64,000 bases of DNA from Microbacterium pseudoresistens (GTDB taxonomy: Bacteria > Actinomycetota > Actinomycetes > Actinomycetales > Microbacteriaceae), in contig NZ_JACCBH010000001.1 in NCBI RefSeq assembly GCF_013409745.1, positions 1,240,001 to 1,304,000 of the forward strand, in the 5' to 3' direction. Below are positions 59,453 through 64,000 of the stretch, piece by piece (position 1 is the stretch's first letter; each line of letters opens with the position of its first letter). The position numbers and the translations under genes were made by a program. The notes under the pieces were generated by a model. The model was not told where the DNA came from and did no database searches. It was given only the letters and a program-made list of their open reading frames with translations.

Positions 59453-59488
59453 ATTGGTAACGTTACCAATTTTGCCCGGGGGTGTCAA
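59453..59488 (-). promoter_or_regulatory. Promoter with perfect LacI operator for the ROK-isomerase operon
   Basis: On the minus strand: TTGACA (59488-59483), 17 bases, TAACGT (59465-59460). The -10 lies within ATTGGTAACGTTACCAAT (59453-59470), a perfect 18-bp palindrome. The LacI gene just upstream (59516-60541) is the evident regulator. Confidence 0.8.
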
Positions 59489-59515
59489 CACCTCTCGTGA
59501 GGGGCGAAGTGCGCC

Positions 59516-60541
59516 CTACCGCAGATGCATCCGCAGCTGCACGGGGAGCTCGACTTCGCGGGCTTCGCCGCCGTCTCCTGAGGCATCCAGCCTGTCCAGC
59601 AGCAGTCGTGCAGCCGTCCGCCCCAGTTCCCGCGGGTCGTGATCGATGACGCTGATCGGCACGGGCGAGAGCTCGGCGAGCTCGAAGTCGTCGAAGCTCA
59701 TGATCTCGGGATACTCCGACACCGGCTTGATCCCCGAGCCGAGCTGCCTGTTGATCTCCTTGAGTGCGCCGATGGCGTTGCGGTTGTTGGCGCAGAACAG
59801 CGCAGTCGGCGGGTTCTTCATACGCAGCATCGCCCTGGTGGCTTCGCGGGCCTGATCGACGGTCTGCTGTCCGGCGGCGATGAGCGCCGGATCGAGCGGG
59901 ATGCCGCGTTCCTCGAGAGCGCGGACGAATCCGGCGTGCCGACGGCGTCCGGTGAAGATCGAGAGCGTGTTGCCGAGGTATCCGATGCGCGTGTGGCCGG
60001 CGTCGATGAGTGCACTAGCTCCGCGATGCGCGCCGTCGTCGTCGGCGAGGACGACAGTGTCGGCATCCAGCCCGTCGATGCGCCGCGACGCCTGCACGAC
60101 AGGGACGCCCTGCTGCTGCGAGGCGGCGAGGTGGTCGGCGTCCGTGCTTGCCGGGACGACGATGAGCCCCTCGACCCGTCTCCCGAGGAAGTCGCTCACG
60201 AGGGCGTTCTCGCGGTCGGCGTCCTCCGAGGTGTTTCCGAGCAGGATGCGCCGGCCGGTCAGCGCCGCCTCCTCTTCGACGCCGAGCGCGAAGGTGCTGT
60301 AGTACGGGTTGGCGATGTTTGTGATGGCGACGCCGATGAGCCCGCTGGAGTGCCCCGGTCGGATGCTGCGCGCGTTCTCATTGCGGTGATAGCCGAGGTC
60401 GGCGACGGCGGCGAGGACGCGCTCCTGCACATCGGGCTTGACGTTGAGACCGCCCGAGAGCGTGCGCGAGACGGTCATCGGGCTCACGCCGGCGTGCTGC
60501 GCGACCTCCTTGATGGTCGGGCGGTGTGCCCGTGCGCTCAT
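59516..60541 (-). CDS. LacI family repressor
   Basis: 341 residues. Helix-turn-helix and hinge: RPTIKEVAQHAGVSPMTVSRTLSGGL, then RNENARSIRPGHSSGLIGVA. The sugar-binding core is periplasmic-binding-protein type 1 (GVAITNIANPYYSTFALGVE). ATG 60541 has GGAGG upstream; an earlier frame start adds 24 non-conserved residues. It should bind the palindrome at 59453 and, for itself, 60563. Confidence 0.9.
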   Translation of the reverse strand: MSARAHRPTIKEVAQHAGVSPMTVSRTLSGGLNVKPDVQERVLAAVADLGYHRNENARSIRPGHSSGLIGVAITNIANPYYSTFALGVEEEAALTGRRILLGNTSEDADRENALVSDFLGRRVEGLIVVPASTDADHLAASQQQGVPVVQASRRIDGLDADTVVLADDDGAHRGASALIDAGHTRIGYLGNTLSIFTGRRRHAGFVRALEERGIPLDPALIAAGQQTVDQAREATRAMLRMKNPPTALFCANNRNAIGALKEINRQLGSGIKPVSEYPEIMSFDDFELAELSPVPISVIDHDPRELGRTAARLLLDRLDASGDGGEAREVELPVQLRMHLR

Positions 60542-60562
60542 TCCTGCCTCCAGCCCGATGCA

Positions 60563-60577
60563 GGGAACGTTACCATT
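60563..60577 (-). promoter_or_regulatory. Likely autoregulatory LacI half-operator
   Basis: AATGGTAACGTTCCC on the minus strand: the left half and centre of ATTGGTAACGTTACCAAT with a degraded right half, 22 bases before the LacI start. Confidence 0.5.
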
Positions 60578-60630
60578 CACGCCGATTCCGGTGAACAACA
60601 CCGTGTCGGCCACTGGCGGGAGGCCGCTGT

Positions 60631-61002
60631 TCAGCCGACGCGAGCCTGTGTGGGGAGCCCACGTCGTTCGGCCTCCTGGATCAGCCGGGTCGCGGCATCC
60701 TTGAAGGTCTCGGCATCCGTGACGCCGTCCAGCAGGAGCGTCGCCGATCCGGTGCCGGGCGTCGATCCGTCCTTGACGAGGTAGTCGGCGCGTCCGAGGG
60801 ATGCGCGGGAGGCCGCGGCGTCTCTCAGATGCAGGACAAACGACCGTGAACCGTCGCCGACCCCCGAGATGCTGCTCCAGGGGAAGTCGACGCCCTGCCA
60901 GTGGGTGGCGTCCTCATCGGCGGCGAGTGCCGCATCGACCTTGCCCAGGGCAGCTTCGACCTCTCCGTTCCGCACGCCGCGGGGGCCGGTGCTCGACGTC
61001 AC
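60631..61002 (-). CDS. Small protein of unknown function coupled to the GH183-like gene
   Basis: 123 residues from GTG 61002, which overlaps (GTGA) the stop that the upstream lipoprotein would use in its repaired frame. Sequence features: EVEAALGKVDAALAADEDA, then WQGVDFPWSSISGVGDGSRS and TFKDAATRLIQEAERRGL at the end. No signal peptide or membrane segment; alpha/beta composition. No family recognised. Confidence 0.55.
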   Translation of the reverse strand: MTSSTGPRGVRNGEVEAALGKVDAALAADEDATHWQGVDFPWSSISGVGDGSRSFVLHLRDAAASRASLGRADYLVKDGSTPGTGSATLLLDGVTDAETFKDAATRLIQEAERRGLPTQARVG

Positions 61003-62176
61003 CCCGGAGCACCGTCGAGCGACAGCTCGCGCAGCCCGAACCAGTACGAGGTGACGCCTGCGGGAGCACAGGGGCAGACATTGGACTGCACACCCACAGC
61101 GTGCGCTCATCATCGGAGACGTATTTCGACGGGATCGTCGTGCCGTAGCCGCCGATGCGTTCGGCATCCCACGGATACTCGCCGAAGTCCTCGGAGAGGA
61201 ACAGCGTCCACGGACCCCAGGGCTCAGGCGACTCGTAGAACTCGAAGGTGAACTCCGTCCACGAGGTGTAGAGGTAGCGATCCCGCTTCGGCAGATACGT
61301 GACGCCGCCCTGGGAGAGGACGCTCAGGTCGTACGTGCCCTTCTGGGCGGTCGAATCACGGGGATGCCGGCGACGCTCATCGACGAGGACGGGGCGTTTC
61401 GCGCCGATGTCGTCGGTCCAGGTGGCCTCGTCGTCGCCGGGCTCGCCGGCGTAGAACTGCCACGTCGACGCATCCTGCACGGACTTCACCGGGACGCGGG
61501 CAAGGAAGAGCTCGGTGGGATCGGGGACGACGTCGGAGAAGGAGTCGCGCCAGTTGCCATCCAGTCCGTAGGCGTAGGCGTACGCCGGATCGGGCGCCGT
61601 CGCTGCATCCTGCCCGTAGTCCGCGAACCAGACGGTGGTGAACACGCCGCCATCGAACATCGGCGCCGCCTCATCCCAGGACCAGGACTTTCCGTGGTCA
61701 TCGCTGCGGGCGATGGTGGCCGCCGGCGCCTGGTTGAAGTCGGCGGCGAGGTCCTGCACCGCGAGATAGATCGCCCCGTCGATGCACAGCATCCCGGTCG
61801 GCTTTCGAGTGAACCCGTCGCCGGACCAGACCTGGCCGAGATCATCGCCGAGGGCGAGCACCTCGCCCTCGAGGTCGTCCTCATACGGACTCCCTGTGAC
61901 GCGGTTCATGACGATGTCGCTGAATTCGCCGCCGAAACCCGCGCCGTCGCCGTTCGCCGTGTAGAGCGCGTCGTCATCGGACCAGCAGTTGGGCCACAGA
62001 TCGCCGTCGGAGAAACTGGCCACGGTCGGCGCATCGGCCACTGCCGCTGTGAAGGCAGCACCGGGAAGAGGTGAGGGCGGAGCGAGCTGATCAGCACTCT
62101 CGCCCGCTGCGCATCCCGTCGCGATCAGCATGACGGCGAGCCCGGCGGCGGCCGACCCGCGTCGCGCACCCCGCAC
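60999..62176 (-). pseudogene. Second DUF4185-like lipoprotein gene with a +2 frameshift near its 3' end
   Basis: Begins at GTG 62176 with a lipoprotein signal (VMLIATGC, Cys 22). A sialidase/DUF4185-like propeller follows: SFSDGDLWPNCWSDDDALY, GFTRKPTGMLCIDGAIYLAV, ARSDDHGKSWSWDEAAPMF, YLYTSWTEFTFEFYESPEPW. At ERTLWV the reading continues into unrelated Arg-rich sequence to 60914; moving two bases (extra GT/TG in CTGCACACCCACAG, about 61088-61093 on the plus strand) restores LWVQSNVCPCAPAGV and SYWFGLRELSLDGAPG, the usual ending, with stop at 60999. So a two-base insertion broke it, or it is a read error. An active form would be a second secreted endo-D-arabinanase-type enzyme. Confidence 0.75.
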
Positions 62177-62181
62177 GGCGA

Positions 62182-63315
62182 TCAGCTCCGCGGTTCGCGC
62201 GGCGGCGTGGCGCCGATGTCAGGAACCGGAGCGGTTCCTAGGTGCACCTCCAGTTCGTCCGGCGTCGGTGTCTTGGGGCGCCGGGCGGTGGGACGATCGA
62301 GGTAGAACATGGCGGTCGAGGCGATGTCGTCGCGCAGGGGCAGGTAGCGCCATCCGCTGCGCCACCCGAGCGCCTGGATGTCGACCTTGGGGATGCCGGT
62401 GGCGAAGTGGATCGGGTCGAGCAGGTGCCAGCGGTACATGCCGAAGCGCTGCTGGCTCACGTACAGCCCGTCGGGGCGGATCACCTGCGGCATCCCGAGA
62501 TACGGCGTCGAGAAAGCCGTATATCCCTCGCCGGGAATATCGAAGTTCCACGCACCGCCGAAGTAGTCCTCGGTGCCGGTGCCCGCGATGGTCGGGTAGT
62601 CGGTGTCGCCGTCGAGGTAGAACTTGATCTCGCCTTCGCCCCACCACCCGTTGGAGTTCACACCCCAGGCGATGTAGGTGCCGACGTACTGTCCCTGCCC
62701 CTCGATGCCCTCCAGGATCACGTGCGGAGTCTTGTCCTCGAGGGGATTGGAGCGACGCCACTGCGCGTGGAAGTACCCGTCGTTCGAGTAGTCCCCGCCG
62801 ATCTCGTACGTGACCTGGTAGTACACCCGCACGTCGACGACGGAGGTGTTCTCGATCGTCAGGCGCGCGCCCTCGCGGAACGGCATGGGCCAGTATGAGT
62901 TGAAACCGCCGTGCGGGTTGGCGGCGATGGCCTGCGAGTTCACCTGCGCGAACACGCCCCAGCCGTTGCAGAAGAAGTCGCCGTAGGGCACCTCGACGGC
63001 GGGCTCCTCGGAGCCGTCCCAGTACGCGCGCAGCAGCAGCGTGCGCCAGTTGTCGGTGTGCGTCGTGATCCAGATGTGCGTGATCTTGCCGGCGCCCTCG
63101 ATGGACGCCAGCTCGAACGTCTCGCCCGCCTTGATGTCGACGCTGGGCGAGATCTTCCACCCCGGGCCCAGATCACGCGCGCAGTCGGCGCCCGTGCCCT
63201 CGGTGGCGCGCCCGCCGCCTCCGACGGAGCCGTCGAAGTTCTCCGGAGAGATGGATCGGGTCTGCACGGTGCGCAGGGCAGACAGCGAGGCGAGGTCGGA
63301 AGAGGGAAGGCTCAT
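62182..63315 (-). CDS. GH172 (DUF2961) glycosidase, probable exo-alpha-D-arabinofuranosidase
   Basis: 377 residues, no signal peptide. The DUF2961 jelly-roll core includes GGFNSYWPMPFREGARLTIEN and the catalytic region WWGEGEIKFYLDGDTDYPTI-AGTGTEDYFGGAW, with acidic candidates Glu 227/229 and Glu 249. GH172 includes difructose-anhydride enzymes and exo-alpha-D-arabinofuranosidases that trim arabinan. Next to DUF4185-like genes and under the shared LacI operator, the arabinan role is favoured. Starts at ATG 63315 seven bases after a -10 box, with no ribosome-binding site (leaderless type). Confidence 0.82.
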   Translation of the reverse strand: MSLPSSDLASLSALRTVQTRSISPENFDGSVGGGGRATEGTGADCARDLGPGWKISPSVDIKAGETFELASIEGAGKITHIWITTHTDNWRTLLLRAYWDGSEEPAVEVPYGDFFCNGWGVFAQVNSQAIAANPHGGFNSYWPMPFREGARLTIENTSVVDVRVYYQVTYEIGGDYSNDGYFHAQWRRSNPLEDKTPHVILEGIEGQGQYVGTYIAWGVNSNGWWGEGEIKFYLDGDTDYPTIAGTGTEDYFGGAWNFDIPGEGYTAFSTPYLGMPQVIRPDGLYVSQQRFGMYRWHLLDPIHFATGIPKVDIQALGWRSGWRYLPLRDDIASTAMFYLDRPTARRPKTPTPDELEVHLGTAPVPDIGATPPREPRS

Positions 63316-63322
63316 GGGTCAC

Positions 63323-63363
63323 ACCGTACTCAGTCGCGAAATCTGTTGCAATCGATTTCAACA
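63323..63363 (-). promoter_or_regulatory. GH172 promoter overlapping a LacI operator
   Basis: On the minus strand TTGCAA (63351-63346), 17 bases, TACGGT (63328-63323). The -35 is part of TGTTGCAATCGATTTCAACA (63344-63363), a 20-bp near-perfect palindrome sharing the ATCGAT centre with 44463 and 45654. It lies between the divergent GH172 and LacI genes. Confidence 0.7.
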
Positions 63364-63408
63364 GGATAACCTTGCACCAGGCGTCATCCGATGCCGCCGA
63401 AGGGAACC

Positions 63409-64000
63409 ATGGCGACGATCTATGACGTGGCGCGAGCGGCCGGCGTCTCACCGGCCACGGTCTCTCGCGTGTTCAACGGCGCCAGCGTCTCGGATGAGAA
63501 GGTCGCGGCGGTGCGCCACGCGGCCGGGCAATTGAAGTTCACGCCCAACCGCACGGCCCGCACCCTGCGGCGGCAGAGCTCCGAGGTGATCGCCCTCGTG
63601 ATCCCCGATATCGAGAACCCGTATTTCACCGAGATGGCGCGCGGCGTCGAAGATGTCGCGTCCGAGGCCGGCTATTCGGTCGTGCTGTGCAATTCGGATG
63701 CGCAGCTCGAGAAGGAGGCCACCTATCTGCGGATCGCGGTCGCCGAGCACATGTCGGGCGTCATCCTCGCTGCGGCATCCGATCACTCCGAGATCGCCGA
63801 GCTGACGGCGGCGGGGCGCCCCGTGGTCGCCGTCGACCGCAGCATCGGCGACGACGTCGACGGGGTGGTCATGGCCAACCGCGATGCGGGCCGGGCGGCG
63901 ACCGTGAACCTCATCGAGGCCGGGTACCGGCGCATCGCTCACATCGCAGGCCCCGAGCACATCGAGACGGCTGCCGACCGCGCCGACGGCTGGCGTCGCG
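63409..64000 (+). CDS. LacI family repressor, 3' end outside window
   Basis: 197 residues visible, open to the window end. MATIYDVARAAGVSPATVSRVFNGA is the helix-turn-helix; RTARTLRRQSSEVIALVIPD the hinge; then the sugar-binding core (IENPYFTEMARGVEDVASEAG). ATG 63409 has AAGGG upstream. It is divergent from GH172 with the operator between, so it is the best candidate regulator of all three GAAATCGATTTC-type sites. Confidence 0.9.
   Translation, partial: MATIYDVARAAGVSPATVSRVFNGASVSDEKVAAVRHAAGQLKFTPNRTARTLRRQSSEVIALVIPDIENPYFTEMARGVEDVASEAGYSVVLCNSDAQLEKEATYLRIAVAEHMSGVILAAASDHSEIAELTAAGRPVVAVDRSIGDDVDGVVMANRDAGRAATVNLIEAGYRRIAHIAGPEHIETAADRADGWRR

Noticed and set aside
60914..60998. Arg-rich C-terminal tail of the second DUF4185-like protein
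   Set aside because: It arises from the frameshift; the alternative frame gives a family-like ending and stop at 60999.
1..64000. CRISPR arrays, prophage, transposases, rRNA
   Set aside because: No regularly spaced repeats, phage structural or integrase genes, DDE transposases or rRNA sequence were seen. The frequent GGATGC/GCATCC words reflect codon and genome bias, not a repeat array.

Overview
The window is high-GC DNA from an actinobacterium, most likely Microbacterium or a close relative in the Microbacteriaceae. The support is the codon bias, GTG/TTG starts, four-base stop/start overlaps, TANNNT -10 boxes close to start codons, an HspR-controlled dnaK-grpE-dnaJ-hspR operon, and a set of glycosidase families (GH183-, GH172- and GH116-type) that I recall being described together as D-arabinan-degrading enzymes of Microbacterium arabinogalactanolyticum. 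No rRNA, CRISPR, prophage or transposase was found.

Layout. 1-17.5 kb is mostly housekeeping: an interrupted beta-propeller protein, a 3-methyladenine DNA glycosylase, cysteine-free ribosomal proteins L28-L33-S14, a nonsense-mutated DUF559-type gene between two 64-bp repeats, HU, a CopD-CtaG fusion, a PIF1-like helicase, heme oxygenase with a DUF2470 protein, a beta-lactamase-fold lipoprotein lacking its catalytic residues, CorA, a YeiH/LysR pair, a cation:proton antiporter and a GH1 beta-glucosidase. 17.6-26.3 kb is a visibly less GC-rich sugar/polyol block ending near tRNA-Gly(CCC): a six-gene leftward operon (single-domain ABC ATPase, permease, binding protein, LsrF/DhnA-type aldolase, FGGY kinase, PfkB kinase) and a rightward FAD oxidase plus a YhfZ-like regulator. 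26.5-37.9 kb holds a ThrE-type exporter, dcd, an MFS transporter, an AraC regulator, two divergent His-rich MarR-like regulators, a UMF1-type MFS protein, an NCS2 purine permease, a lone TOPRIM protein, and remnants of a flavin oxidoreductase and a VapC toxin. 37.9-42 kb is the heat-shock operon with two HAIR sites.

42-64 kb. After an amine-oxidase-like lipoprotein that appears circularly permuted, the rest is glycan utilisation. One LacI regulon (operator core GAAATCGATTTC at 44463, 45654 and, degenerate, 63344) would join a DUF4185 (GH183) lipoprotein, an ABC importer with YesL-like and GH116 proteins, and a GH172 enzyme with a second, frameshifted DUF4185-like lipoprotein. Together these have the parts needed to cut D-arabinan of mycobacterial arabinogalactan or lipoarabinomannan outside the cell, import fragments and finish them inside. 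Between lie a second ABC importer with a polyol-type dehydrogenase and a ROK kinase/mannose-6-phosphate isomerase pair under another LacI repressor (operator ATTGGTAACGTTACCAAT).

Both sugar importers near 46 and 53 kb lack an ATPase gene and must borrow one from elsewhere. All functions come from reading the sequence and from family knowledge; no database search was run.
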